Source: Paraburkholderia kirstenboschensis
GTDB lineage: Bacteria; Pseudomonadota; Gammaproteobacteria; Burkholderiales; Burkholderiaceae
DNA: 64,000 nt
NCBI RefSeq assembly: GCF_904848585.1
Contig: NZ_CAJHCR010000002.1
Location: 248,001-312,000 of the forward strand
Reading direction: 5' to 3'
This document shows, piece by piece, positions 1 through 8,287 of the stretch. The first letter of the stretch is position 1. Each line of letters starts with the position of its first letter. The notes below the pieces were generated by a model. The model was not told the origin of the DNA, ran no database searches, and saw nothing but the letters and a program-made list of their open reading frames with translations. The position numbers were made by a program, and so were the translations under genes.

Positions 1-592
1 GCTGCACGACGAACCAGATGTCGCGAAACCCGCCATCGAGCAGATGACGTGTGCCGAGTTCCGCAGCCGCCCGATTGTCGAGCCCGACGATATCGGCGAC
101 GAGACCTTCGACGGAGCGGTCGACCAGCACCGCCGGAATTCCCCCGCCGCCCACCGGTCGCAACGTTTCCTCGCGCACGCCGAGCGCGTTCACGATCACG
201 CCTTCCACGCGGTAGGTGGTGAGCAATTGCAGATAGCGCCGCTCCATTTCCACTTCGTTCGCCGCGTGGCAGATGAGCGGCATCAGGCCGAGCGCGTGGC
301 ACGCGGCTTCGACGCCTTGCAGCACCTCGACGGTATAGGGATTGGTGAGGTCGGCGAGCAGCATGCCGATCAGCCGGTTGCGGCCACGCTTCAGCCCGCG
401 CGCCATCTGGTTGGGCTGATAGTCGAGCCGTTCGATAGCGGCTTCGATGCGCGCGCGCAGTTCCGGCGACAACACGCTCATCTCGCCGTTCAGATAACGC
501 GAGATGCTGGTCTTGCCGGTGCCGGCTTCGCGCGCGACGTCGGTGATCGTCGCGCGGCGCGGCGCGGCCTGGCGGGTCGGCGTAGTGCTCAT
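1..592 (-). CDS. ptxS: LacI-family transcriptional repressor, PtxS-like (3' end outside window)
   Basis: The visible 197 residues begin with a LacI helix-turn-helix (TITDVAREAGTGKTSISRYLNG, split here as TITDVAREAG and TSISRYLNG, residues about 15-36), followed by the hinge region and a periplasmic-binding-protein-like ligand domain (LIGMLLADLTNPY). The C-terminus lies beyond the left edge. The start is the ATG at 592. It sits immediately downstream of, and in the same direction as, a complete 2-ketogluconate gene set, so the ligand is probably 2-ketogluconate or its phosphate, as for Pseudomonas PtxS. The perfect palindrome at 5000-5015 resembles the reported PtxS operator core (ACCGGT). The LacI assignment is certain; the PtxS name is inferred from context. 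Confidence 0.85.
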   Translation of the reverse strand, partial: MSTTPTRQAAPRRATITDVAREAGTGKTSISRYLNGEMSVLSPELRARIEAAIERLDYQPNQMARGLKRGRNRLIGMLLADLTNPYTVEVLQGVEAACHALGLMPLICHAANEVEMERRYLQLLTTYRVEGVIVNALGVREETLRPVGGGGIPAVLVDRSVEGLVADIVGLDNRAAAELGTRHLLDGGFRDIWFVVQ

Positions 593-656
593 CGGGACCC
601 CGCAATCCAGAGCGTGACACATGCGCCGAAAGGCCAACGCTTGTTCACGGCGCTCG

Positions 657-1622
657 TCACCGCTGCAGCACTTCGCGATTGACGATGTTGGTCGTGAGCG
701 TGCCGTTCAGCGCGGCGACCAGATTTTCCGCTGCGTTGCGCGCCATTGCATGCCGCGTCTCGTGCGTCGCCGAACCAATATGCGGCAGCGCCACCACGTT
801 CGCCAGCCTGAGGAGCGGCGAATCGGCCGGCAGCGGCTCGGTCTCGAACACGTCCAGACCCGCGCCGTGGATCGCGCCGTTTTGCAGCGCCTCGATCAGC
901 GCGGGTTCGTCGACGATCGCACCGCGCGACGCGTTAATAAGAATCGCGCTTTTCTTCATCGACCTGAGTTCCTTCGCGCCGATCATGTGCCGCGTTTCCG
1001 ACGTGAGCGGCACTTGCAGACAGACGAAGTCGGCGTTGGCGAGCAGTTCCGGCAACTCGACGCGCCGCGCGCCGTAAGCCTCTTCCGCCTCACGGTTCGC
1101 GCTGCGGTTCGTGTAGAGCACCTTCATGTTGAAGCCGAGCGCCGCGCGCCGCGCGACCGCGCCGCCAATGCGTCCGAGCCCGACGATGCCGAGCGTCTTG
1201 CCCTGCACGTCCACGCCGAATTGCGCGGGCCCGATGCTGTGCTGCCACTGCCCCGCCTTGACCCATGCGGCAAGTTCGACCACGCGGCGCGCTGACGCGA
1301 GGATCAGCGAAAACACCGTGTCGGCGGTCGATTCCGTCAGCACGTCAGGCGTATGCGCAAGCACGATGCCGCGCTGCGTGAGATCGGCGACGTCGAACTG
1401 ATCGAAGCCGACGGAGATCGTCGACAGCGCCTTCAACCGCGTCGCGCCTTCCAGCATCGCCGGCGTGATCTTCACGCTCGCGCCGATGCCGCCGTCCGCG
1501 TCGCGCAAAGCGGCGACGAACGCGTCATGCCGGGTGGGATCCACCTGCACGACTTCCACGTGCTGCTGCAGATACGCCAGCACATCTTCAGGCAGCGACT
1601 TCCAGGCGACGATCTTCTTCAT
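657..1622 (-). CDS. kguD: 2-ketogluconate (6-phosphate) reductase, D-2-hydroxyacid dehydrogenase family
   Basis: A 321-residue D-isomer-specific 2-hydroxyacid dehydrogenase. The NAD(P)-binding glycine motif GLGRIGG is at about residues 148-154, and the family catalytic triad is visible as Arg233 (NASRG), Glu262 (DVFETEP) and His281 (LPHIGSAT). In the kgu pathway this enzyme reduces 2-keto-6-phosphogluconate to 6-phosphogluconate, which enters the Entner-Doudoroff route; the close relatives GhrB/TkrA act on unphosphorylated 2-ketogluconate. It lies four bases after the transporter gene stop on the minus strand, so co-transcription is very likely. Substrate is inferred from the neighbours kguT and kguK. 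Confidence 0.88.
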   Translation of the reverse strand: MKKIVAWKSLPEDVLAYLQQHVEVVQVDPTRHDAFVAALRDADGGIGASVKITPAMLEGATRLKALSTISVGFDQFDVADLTQRGIVLAHTPDVLTESTADTVFSLILASARRVVELAAWVKAGQWQHSIGPAQFGVDVQGKTLGIVGLGRIGGAVARRAALGFNMKVLYTNRSANREAEEAYGARRVELPELLANADFVCLQVPLTSETRHMIGAKELRSMKKSAILINASRGAIVDEPALIEALQNGAIHGAGLDVFETEPLPADSPLLRLANVVALPHIGSATHETRHAMARNAAENLVAALNGTLTTNIVNREVLQR

Positions 1623-1626
1623 CGGC

Positions 1627-2916
1627 TTATTTTCCTTGCAACGGTGTAGCGAGCTTGTGCGGCGTCTCTACCGCCTGCTGTTGCGGCTTGACGATCAGTG
1701 TGAGGATGACCGCGGCGAGCAGCGCCACGCTCATGAACGCATACGATGCCGCGGGCGTCCCTGTCGCGCCGTTCAGATAGCCGACCACGTACGAGCCGAC
1801 GAACGAACCGAGCGCGCCCATGCTGTTGATCAACGCCATCGCGCCGCCTGCGACGTTCTTCGGCAGCAGCTCCGGCACGATCGCGAAGAACGGGCCGTAC
1901 GGCGCGTACATCGCGGCGCCCGCAATCACGAGCGACGCATACGAAAGCCAGAAATGCGTGGAGCCGAGTGCATACGACGCCGCGAACGCAATCGCGCCGA
2001 TCAGCAGGAAAGGCCACACGAACACTTTACGGCGGTTGAGTTTATCCGATGCCCACGACGCCGCAAGCATCGCAATGGTCGCGGCGAGATACGGCAGCGC
2101 CGACAGCCAGCCGGTTTCGACCATGCCGAGCGTCGAGCCGTTCTTCAGGATCGACGGCAGCCACAGCACGAATCCATAGACGCCGATGCTCCAGCAGAAG
2201 TACTGCGCGCACAGCTTGATCACAGCCGACGAGCGGAACGCCTCGCTGTAATTGCGCACCGGCTTGATCGCGGCCTGTTCGGCGCGCAGCGTTTGCGCAA
2301 GGTCGTCCTTCTGCTGCTGCGTGAGCCAGGACACCTGCTGCGGCTTGTCCTGCACGATGAACCACCAGCACACCGCCCACAGGATCGCGGGAATGCCTTC
2401 GGCGATAAACATATTGCGCCAGCCGAACGAATGCACGAGATAGCCGGATACCACCGACATCCAAAGCACCGTCACCGGATTGCCAAGAATCAGAAACGTG
2501 TTGGCGCGCGAGCGCTCGCTCTTCGTGAACCAGTTGCTGATGAAGATCAGCATGGCCGGCATCACCGCGGCTTCGACCACGCCGAGCACGAAGCGGATCA
2601 CCATCAGCGACGGAATATTGCTGACCATGCCGGTCAGCGCCGCGCAACCGCCCCACAGCACGAGGCTCCAGAACACGAGCTTCTTGACGCTGCGGCGTTC
2701 GGCGTAGATCGCGCCCGGAATCTGAAAGAAAAAATAGCCGAGGAAGAACAGCGCCCCGATCAGCGACGACAGTCCCTTGCTGATGCCAAGGTCCTGGTTG
2801 ATGCCGGCCGCCGCCGCGAAACCGTAGTTTGCGCGATCGAGATAAGCGAGGCTGTAGGTGATGAATACGATCGGCATGATCGTCCACCAGCGGCGAATGG
2901 CGAGAGATGAAGTCAT
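1627..2916 (-). CDS. kguT: MFS 2-ketogluconate transporter
   Basis: A 429-residue major facilitator with 12 predicted membrane segments of the anion:cation symporter type (SLAYLDRANYGFA near the N-terminus, typical of hexuronate and 2-ketogluconate transporters). The ATG at 2916 is chosen because AAGGAGAC lies just upstream on the minus strand and the protein then starts directly before TM1; longer in-frame starts would add an 84-residue charged leader without membrane character. It imports the sugar acid from the periplasm, where glucose is commonly oxidised to 2-ketogluconate. About 200 bp separate it from kguK, and no other gene is seen in that gap. Confidence 0.88.
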   Translation of the reverse strand: MTSSLAIRRWWTIMPIVFITYSLAYLDRANYGFAAAAGINQDLGISKGLSSLIGALFFLGYFFFQIPGAIYAERRSVKKLVFWSLVLWGGCAALTGMVSNIPSLMVIRFVLGVVEAAVMPAMLIFISNWFTKSERSRANTFLILGNPVTVLWMSVVSGYLVHSFGWRNMFIAEGIPAILWAVCWWFIVQDKPQQVSWLTQQQKDDLAQTLRAEQAAIKPVRNYSEAFRSSAVIKLCAQYFCWSIGVYGFVLWLPSILKNGSTLGMVETGWLSALPYLAATIAMLAASWASDKLNRRKVFVWPFLLIGAIAFAASYALGSTHFWLSYASLVIAGAAMYAPYGPFFAIVPELLPKNVAGGAMALINSMGALGSFVGSYVVGYLNGATGTPAASYAFMSVALLAAVILTLIVKPQQQAVETPHKLATPLQGK

Positions 2917-3118
2917 GGGTGTCTCCTTTACGGCTACCCGAAACAATGATGAACTGAGCTTGTGGGGCGCTTGCCAAGCGCTCTTGCTGTTATCGATGCA
3001 GCCCGGCTTGCGGCTCCGTTCAGAACCGCGATGCTGCCGGGCCACGTAATGCTGTTTGCTGCGGGGCTTGCCGATATCTTCGAGCGCCCGCCAATGCACG
3101 TGCCTCAGGCCGCGTGCC

Positions 3119-4105
3119 TTAAGCTGCGTGGAGGCTCGGGTTCGGCAGATCGGCGCGTTCGAGCGCATCGAGATCGGCGCGAGCCGGCAGTCCTTCGGAA
3201 TCGCCGATCACCTGAATCGCCAGCGCGCCGATGCGGTTGCCGCGCGCAACTGCCTGCGGCAGCGTCTTGCCTTCGAGCAGCGCGCTGATCACGCCGACCG
3301 CAAAGCCATCGCCCGCGCCGACCGTATCGACGACCTTCGCGACCGGCTGGCCGGCAATCACGCCGGCATCCTGGCCGGTGCGGAAGTACGCGCCCTCGGC
3401 GCCGAGCTTGACGACCACGCCGCGCGCGCCCCGCTCCAGATAAAACTTCGCGATGTCGTCGGGCTTCGTATAGCCGGTCAGAATCTCGCCCTCGCCGATG
3501 CCGGGCAGCACCCAGTCGGCGAGCGCGGCGAGCGCGTTCAGACCTTCCACCATCGCGGCGCGCGACGGCCACAGCGTCGGGCGCAGGTTCGGATCGAACG
3601 AGATGGTTTTTCCGGCTGCGCGCATCTCACGTGCCAGGTGGAACGCGAGTTCACGCGAGCTCGCCGAGATCGCGGGCGCGACTCCCGTCAGATGAAGATG
3701 ACGCGCCGGCAATACATAGTCGGCCACGTAATCGGCAACCGACAGGTGGCTCGCCGCCGAACCTCGGCGAAAGTATTCGACGGCTGGGTCGCTGCCGTCG
3801 TCGTTCTTCGACTTCAACTGGAAACCGGTCGGGTAGCGCTCGTCGGTGCTCACGCAGCGCTGGTCGATGCCTTCTTTCGTCAGCGTGTCGCGCACATACT
3901 GGCCGAATGAATCGTTGCCCACGCGGCTCATCCAGCCGACCTTGAAGCCAAGCCGTGCGAGACCGATGGCGACGTTCAGGTCAGCGCCCGCAATGCGCTT
4001 CGTGAAATGGCCGACGCTCGCGAGCGGGCCGGTTTCGGTCGCCACGAACATGGCCATTGCTTCGCCATAGGTGATGATGTCCAGTGCTGCGCTTGTGTTG
4101 CTCAT
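3119..4105 (-). CDS. kguK: 2-ketogluconate kinase, PfkB/ribokinase family
   Basis: A 328-residue PfkB sugar kinase. The substrate-binding N-terminus (ITYGEAMAMF, then RIAGADLNVAIGLARLG) and the ATP-site/catalytic motif DTVGAGDGFAVG near residue 270 are clear; the Asp of GAGD is the family catalytic base. In this operon the expected reaction is ATP-dependent phosphorylation of 2-ketogluconate at C6. The relatives KdgK (2-keto-3-deoxygluconate kinase) look alike, so the substrate rests on the kguE/kguT/kguD context. Start at the ATG at 4105, preceded by AGGAGC on the minus strand. Confidence 0.87.
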   Translation of the reverse strand: MSNTSAALDIITYGEAMAMFVATETGPLASVGHFTKRIAGADLNVAIGLARLGFKVGWMSRVGNDSFGQYVRDTLTKEGIDQRCVSTDERYPTGFQLKSKNDDGSDPAVEYFRRGSAASHLSVADYVADYVLPARHLHLTGVAPAISASSRELAFHLAREMRAAGKTISFDPNLRPTLWPSRAAMVEGLNALAALADWVLPGIGEGEILTGYTKPDDIAKFYLERGARGVVVKLGAEGAYFRTGQDAGVIAGQPVAKVVDTVGAGDGFAVGVISALLEGKTLPQAVARGNRIGALAIQVIGDSEGLPARADLDALERADLPNPSLHAA

Positions 4106-4193
4106 GCTTTGCTCCTGCGTGTACGTCGGGCTTGTCGCTGCTGGCGGTTTCTTTCCGCGCTTGTTGCTGCTTCTCTCAGGTTCCGCCCGCCGC

Positions 4194-4967
4194 TCACGCG
4201 GCGGCCAGCCACGCGACCCGGCGCGCCGCGTCTTCGTCGATACAGGCGGCGTCGAATGGAAACTCGATGCCGCGCGGCACGTGCCGCGGCAGTCGGCGCA
4301 GCACGTCGGCAAAGCGCGCGTCGTCGACGGTGGGCGCCGCCGCAAACCGCCGTGCGCCCTCGCCAACCGCGACCTTGCAATGCACGTACTCGACGTAAGG
4401 CGCCAGCGTCGCGGCTGCGTCCAACGCCGAGACGCCGCACCATGCCCAGTTGCCGACGTCGAAAGTCATGCCGAGGACATCTGCGTGGCCTTCACGCTTC
4501 AATGCGTCGAAGAGGCCGACGAATTGCGACAGCGAGCCGCCCTGCGCCAGTTGCCCGTTTTCGACGACGAGCCGCACATTCACGCCCCGCAACTGCGCGG
4601 CGATGTCATCGCAGTGCGCGTCGCTAGTAAAAGCGCCGAGTTGCAGTTTCACGAGGCGCGCGCCGAGCGCCACCGCTTCGTCAAGCGCGAGGCGCAACGC
4701 GGCGGCGTCGAGCCGGCCGCCTTCCATGTAGAGCGACGCCGGCGTCGAATACACGGACCACAAGCCCAGCTCCGCAATCTGCTTACCCAATTCCCGAAGG
4801 CGCGAAGGCGCGGCGTCGGCTTCGTAACCGAACAACTCGCGGCGCACTTCGAAACCGGCCGCTCCGGCGCGCCGGCTCGCTTCCGCCCACTTGCGGTGGC
4901 CCGCTGTGCGCACCGAGTCGGCGCCAAAGGCGCTCGCGACAATCGCTATTTCTGCTGCATCTGTCAT
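4194..4967 (-). CDS. kguE: Sugar-phosphate isomerase/epimerase, TIM barrel
   Basis: A 257-residue xylose-isomerase-like TIM barrel protein. Candidate metal ligands sit in LVVENGQ, MTFDVGNW, YVHCKV and RGIEFPFD, in the order expected for the AP-endonuclease-2/epimerase superfamily. It is the first gene of the kgu operon, with the operator palindrome about 33 bp before its ATG. The exact step catalysed by KguE-type proteins is not firmly established; a role in 2-ketogluconate use is inferred from the conserved linkage with kguK, kguT and kguD. Confidence 0.82.
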   Translation of the reverse strand: MTDAAEIAIVASAFGADSVRTAGHRKWAEASRRAGAAGFEVRRELFGYEADAAPSRLRELGKQIAELGLWSVYSTPASLYMEGGRLDAAALRLALDEAVALGARLVKLQLGAFTSDAHCDDIAAQLRGVNVRLVVENGQLAQGGSLSQFVGLFDALKREGHADVLGMTFDVGNWAWCGVSALDAAATLAPYVEYVHCKVAVGEGARRFAAAPTVDDARFADVLRRLPRHVPRGIEFPFDAACIDEDAARRVAWLAAA

Positions 4968-4999
4968 TTCTAGCTACCGTTTCTTCAGCATCCGCGTCT

Positions 5000-5015
5000 T
5001 GGAACCGGTTCCAAA
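5000..5015. promoter_or_regulatory. Perfect 16-bp palindrome, candidate PtxS/LacI operator
   Basis: TTGGAACCGGTTCCAA is its own reverse complement. It lies 33 bp upstream of the kguE start codon. The central ACCGGT is shared with the published Pseudomonas PtxS site, and a central CG is a general LacI-family operator feature. No second copy was seen in front of kguD or the repressor gene, so the whole operon may be controlled from this one site. Confidence 0.8.
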
Positions 5016-5181
5016 AGCAGCTTTCAAAAAAGCGCCGAAGCGCTTGCGATGCCCGAATATTGCGCCGACGCTCGCGCCGCGCACCATAGTGGAAATCCCC
5101 AGGCGGCGGCGTCACACCGATGCAGCCACCGTCGCTTCGAGCCTGCGCTCCGGTACAAGGACCAAGCGGACTCAAGCGAAC

Positions 5182-6072
5182 TCAAGCGCCATCCGCGAGA
5201 CAAAGCGCAAGGAACTGCTGAACCACGCGCGACGGCGCGCTCGCGTGCGGCACGACGATAGAGAGCCGCCGCGTCAGCGGCTCGGGACTGAGCGAAAACA
5301 CGCGCAACGCGCCGTCTTCGTGCCGCATCGACATTGCCGAGACGAAACCGATGCCCATACCGGCCCGGACTGCTTCCTTCACACCTTCTACACCGGCTAT
5401 TTCCAGCGCCACGCGCATCGGCACGCCTGCACGTGCGAACGCGCGCTCGACGATCTGACGCACGCCCGACCCCGCCTCGCGCACAATCAGCGGCTCGGCA
5501 CCGAGTGCCGCGAGAGCCACGCTGGCCCCTCGCGCCGAACCTGCCAGCGGATGCGCGCGCGGCATGATCGCGACGATCTCGTCCTCGCGCCAGGCGTGGA
5601 CTGCGGTGTCCGGCGGCAGATCCGCGCCGACAGGACCTTCGATCAACGCAATATCGACCGACCCGAGCGCGCCGACGATGTCGGTCGTATTGCCGTCGGC
5701 GGTATGCAGCGCCACCTCCGGATATCTCCGGTGGAAGTCAGCGATCAGATACGGCAGCAGGTAGCTCGCAGGCGTGGTGGTCGCGCCGATCCGCAGCGTG
5801 CCCTGCTCGAGGCCGCGCAACGCGTCTCTGTATGCATGGGCCTGCCGCCACGTGTCACGTAACCGCGCGGCGTAGCTCGCTAGCTGCTCGCCGGCCGGAG
5901 TCAGGCGCACGCCGCGCCCCTCGCGCTGATAGAGCGGCTCGCCGAACTCGTCCTGGAGTTGACGCAACTGCCCAGACACCGCGGGCTGCGACAGATGCAA
6001 GGCCACTGCCGCACGGCTGATGTTCAAATGCTCGGCGACTGCGGCAAACGTTATAAGCTGGTCGGGGGTCAT
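5182..6072 (-). CDS. LysR-family regulator divergent from yeiH
   Basis: A 296-residue LysR regulator: winged HTH at residues about 3-62 (TFAAVAEHLNISRAAVALHL, then SQPAVSGQLRQLQ) and a substrate-binding domain to the C-terminus. It is transcribed away from a YeiH-type transporter, the arrangement seen for YeiE/CysB-like regulators and yeiH homologues in other proteobacteria. The ATG at 6072 is used; a TTG three codons upstream is possible. Two dyads in the 115-bp divergent promoter region are candidate binding sites. Confidence 0.88.
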   Translation of the reverse strand: MTPDQLITFAAVAEHLNISRAAVALHLSQPAVSGQLRQLQDEFGEPLYQREGRGVRLTPAGEQLASYAARLRDTWRQAHAYRDALRGLEQGTLRIGATTTPASYLLPYLIADFHRRYPEVALHTADGNTTDIVGALGSVDIALIEGPVGADLPPDTAVHAWREDEIVAIMPRAHPLAGSARGASVALAALGAEPLIVREAGSGVRQIVERAFARAGVPMRVALEIAGVEGVKEAVRAGMGIGFVSAMSMRHEDGALRVFSLSPEPLTRRLSIVVPHASAPSRVVQQFLALCLADGA

Positions 6073-6102
6073 GGAACACAAATATTGGCTGAGCTGATAC
6101 TT

Positions 6103-6117
6103 GTCATTCTAAATGAC
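6103..6117. promoter_or_regulatory. Inverted repeat GTCATT-CTA-AATGAC, candidate LysR site
   Basis: Perfect six-base arms with a three-base spacer, placed 31 bp upstream of the lysR start and 72 bp upstream of yeiH. It contains the T-N11-A spacing typical of LysR boxes. Function is inferred from position. Confidence 0.5.
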
Positions 6118-6137
6118 GATTTTTCATATCCATATAT

Positions 6138-6152
6138 CTAATTTAGGATTAG
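6138..6152. promoter_or_regulatory. Second inverted repeat CTAAT-N5-ATTAG in the lysR/yeiH promoter
   Basis: Perfect five-base arms in the most AT-rich part of the divergent region, 36 bp before the yeiH ATG. It could be the activation site next to the promoter, with 6103-6117 as the recognition site. Confidence 0.4.
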
Positions 6153-6188
6153 ACCCATCGAATCCAGTCAGTCCCAGAGGCTGCAATC

Positions 6189-7277
6189 ATGACCACCGCT
6201 CGACTTACCGCCGCTACCCCAGAACAGTCGTCAGCCCGCGGGCAACTCAACGGCATCCTGTTCGTCGCGCTGTTCGCCGCTGCCGTCACGCGCATCGCCG
6301 AAATCCCGGCCATTGCGGGGCTGGGTCTCAGCCCGCTGATCGTCGGCATCGTCGCGGGAGCACTCTACGGCAACGCGTTGCGCGACGGCATGCCCGCAAG
6401 CTGGGCCGCCGGCGTCAATTTCTCGGCGCGCAAGCTGCTCCGGATCGCGGTCGCGTTTTTCGGGCTGCGAGTGAGTCTTCAGGAGATCGCGCAAGTCGGC
6501 TTGCCCGGTCTTGCGGAATCGGTACTGATCGTCGTCAGCACGCTGCTGATCGGCACCTGGGCCGGCATGAAAATCATGAAACTCGACCGCGACACGGCGC
6601 TCCTCACGGCTGCCGGCAGCGCGATTTGCGGCGCGGCGGCCGTGCTCGCCTTCGAGTCCACGCTGCAATCGAAGCCGCACAAAAGCGCGATGGCCGTAGG
6701 CAGCGTGGTGCTGTTCGGAACGCTTTCCATGTTCCTTTATCCGGTTCTGTTCAAGGCAGGCTGGCTGCACCTCGACACGGTCGGCGCGGGCCTCTTCTTC
6801 GGCGGCACGATTCACGAAGTCGCGCAGGTGGTCGGCGCGGCGAGCAACGTGAGCCCGGAAGCCACGCATATCGCCACCATCGTCAAGATGACTCGCGTGA
6901 TGCTGCTCGTGCCGGTGTTGCTCGTGGTGGGCCTGTGGGTGAACCGCGCGGCGCGCCGTGACGTGTCAGCCGCGGGGACGCAGCAAGGCGCTTCCGTTCA
7001 TCAGGGCAAGCTCGCGATTCCCTGGTTCGCACTCGGCTTCCTTGCCTTCGTCGTGATCAACTCGCTGCATGTGCTGCCGCAAGCCGCCACCACGACGCTG
7101 AATACGCTCGATACCTTCGCGCTGACAATGGCCATGACCGCGCTCGGCATCGAAACGCGCATCTCGCAGATTCGTCAAGCGGGCCCTCGTGCGCTGACCA
7201 CCGGCTTCATCCTTTATGTATGGCTGATTGCGGGCGGACTCGGCATCACATGGACTGTCCAGCATTTCCTCGGCTAA
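6189..7277 (+). CDS. yeiH: YeiH-family putative sulfate exporter (UPF0324)
   Basis: A 362-residue integral membrane protein with about ten hydrophobic segments and the family sequence GNALRDGMPASWAAGV followed by LLRIAVAFFGLRVS. Family members are annotated as putative sulfate exporters, but transport is not well proven. The ATG at 6189 follows AGAGGCTGC. The divergent LysR gene is its probable regulator, and a hairpin at 7297-7319 ends the transcript. Confidence 0.85.
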   Translation: MTTARLTAATPEQSSARGQLNGILFVALFAAAVTRIAEIPAIAGLGLSPLIVGIVAGALYGNALRDGMPASWAAGVNFSARKLLRIAVAFFGLRVSLQEIAQVGLPGLAESVLIVVSTLLIGTWAGMKIMKLDRDTALLTAAGSAICGAAAVLAFESTLQSKPHKSAMAVGSVVLFGTLSMFLYPVLFKAGWLHLDTVGAGLFFGGTIHEVAQVVGAASNVSPEATHIATIVKMTRVMLLVPVLLVVGLWVNRAARRDVSAAGTQQGASVHQGKLAIPWFALGFLAFVVINSLHVLPQAATTTLNTLDTFALTMAMTALGIETRISQIRQAGPRALTTGFILYVWLIAGGLGITWTVQHFLG

Positions 7278-7296
7278 GCCCCTCGCCTCACAAGCC

Positions 7297-7319
7297 AACC
7301 CCGCCGCGCGCGGGGTTTT
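7297..7319 (+). terminator. Rho-independent terminator after yeiH
   Basis: AACCCCGC-cgcgc-GCGGGGTT followed by TT, 20 bp after the yeiH stop codon. The stem is GC-rich and the T run is short. Confidence 0.75.
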
Positions 7320-7436
7320 GCGCGTTATGCGCGAGCGTCCGGCGCGCTTGCGCGGCATACTGGCTGCCCGAGCGGCGCATCAGCCCTGCGCGCCGCGTTG
7401 AACGAGCGTTCATGCAACCGGAATGAGGACCAATCG

Positions 7437-8174
7437 ATGAGCCTGGAACTTTACTACTGGGATGGCCTGCAAGGCCGAGGCGAATTTGTGCGGCTGGCGC
7501 TGGAAGAAGCCGGCGCCGACTATGTAGAAGTGGCGCGCGGCGATGCCTCTGAGGGTCTCGGCACCGGCGCGATGATGTCGGTGATGAAGAGCAAGGACGA
7601 ACCGTACCCGCCGTTTGCGCCGCCGTTCCTGAAAGATGGCGATCTGGTGATCTCGCAGACCGCGAACATCCTGTTCTATCTCGGCCCGCGCCTGAACCTG
7701 GCGCCCTCCGTGGAGAGCCTGCGCTACGTGGCAAACGGCTTGCAATTGACCATCGCCGACGTGGTCACCGAGGCGCACGACACGCATCATCCGCTCGCAA
7801 GCAACCTCTATTACGAAGATCAGAAAGACGCCGCGAAGGTGCGTGCACACGACTTCATCGACAACCGCATTCCGAAGTTCATGAAGTATTTCGAGCGCGT
7901 GCTGAAGCAGAATCCCGCTGGCGACACATTCATGGTGGGCGACTCGCTGACCTACGTCGACCTGTCCATGTTCCAGCTGATCGACGGACTGCTGTATGCG
8001 TTCCCCCGTGCGCTGAAGCGCTTCGGCGAGCACTACCCGCGGCTCGCCGCATTGCACGCGGCTGTGAAGGAGCGGCCGAACATCGCCGCCTATCTGCAAT
8101 CGGAGCGCCGCCTCGCGCACAACGAGGCGTGCATCTTCAGGCACTATCCCGAACTCGACAAGGCGGCGGCTTGA
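7437..8174 (+). CDS. Glutathione S-transferase family protein
   Basis: A 245-residue cytosolic GST. The thioredoxin-like N-terminal domain starts LELYYWDGLQGRGEFVRL and contains the glutathione-binding cis-Pro segment (PFAPPFLKDGDLVISQTANI), given here across residues about 58-80; the all-helical C-terminal domain includes the N-capping motif region MVGDSLTYVDLSMFQLID. It resembles the sigma/mu-like bacterial GSTs. The ATG at 7437 is preceded by GAGGAC. It appears to be monocistronic, bounded by hairpins on both sides. Substrate unknown. Confidence 0.85.
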   Translation: MSLELYYWDGLQGRGEFVRLALEEAGADYVEVARGDASEGLGTGAMMSVMKSKDEPYPPFAPPFLKDGDLVISQTANILFYLGPRLNLAPSVESLRYVANGLQLTIADVVTEAHDTHHPLASNLYYEDQKDAAKVRAHDFIDNRIPKFMKYFERVLKQNPAGDTFMVGDSLTYVDLSMFQLIDGLLYAFPRALKRFGEHYPRLAALHAAVKERPNIAAYLQSERRLAHNEACIFRHYPELDKAAA

Positions 8175-8203
8175 CCCGCGCCGCGATTCCCCGTTCATGC
8201 CCG

Positions 8204-8237
8204 GCAGCGCGCCCGCTTCTTCCAGCGGGCGCGCTGC
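8204..8237 (+). terminator. Strong hairpin after the GST gene
   Basis: Fourteen-base perfect arms GCAGCGCGCCCGCT / AGCGGGCGCGCTGC around a six-base TCTTCC loop, 30 bp after the stop. The following TGTTGTCGTGT is only partly T-rich, so termination is probable rather than certain. Confidence 0.65.
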
Positions 8238-8287
8238 TGTTGTCGTGTGCGCTTTTCTAACTTTTCCTCACGCCCCGTACCGCCGAC

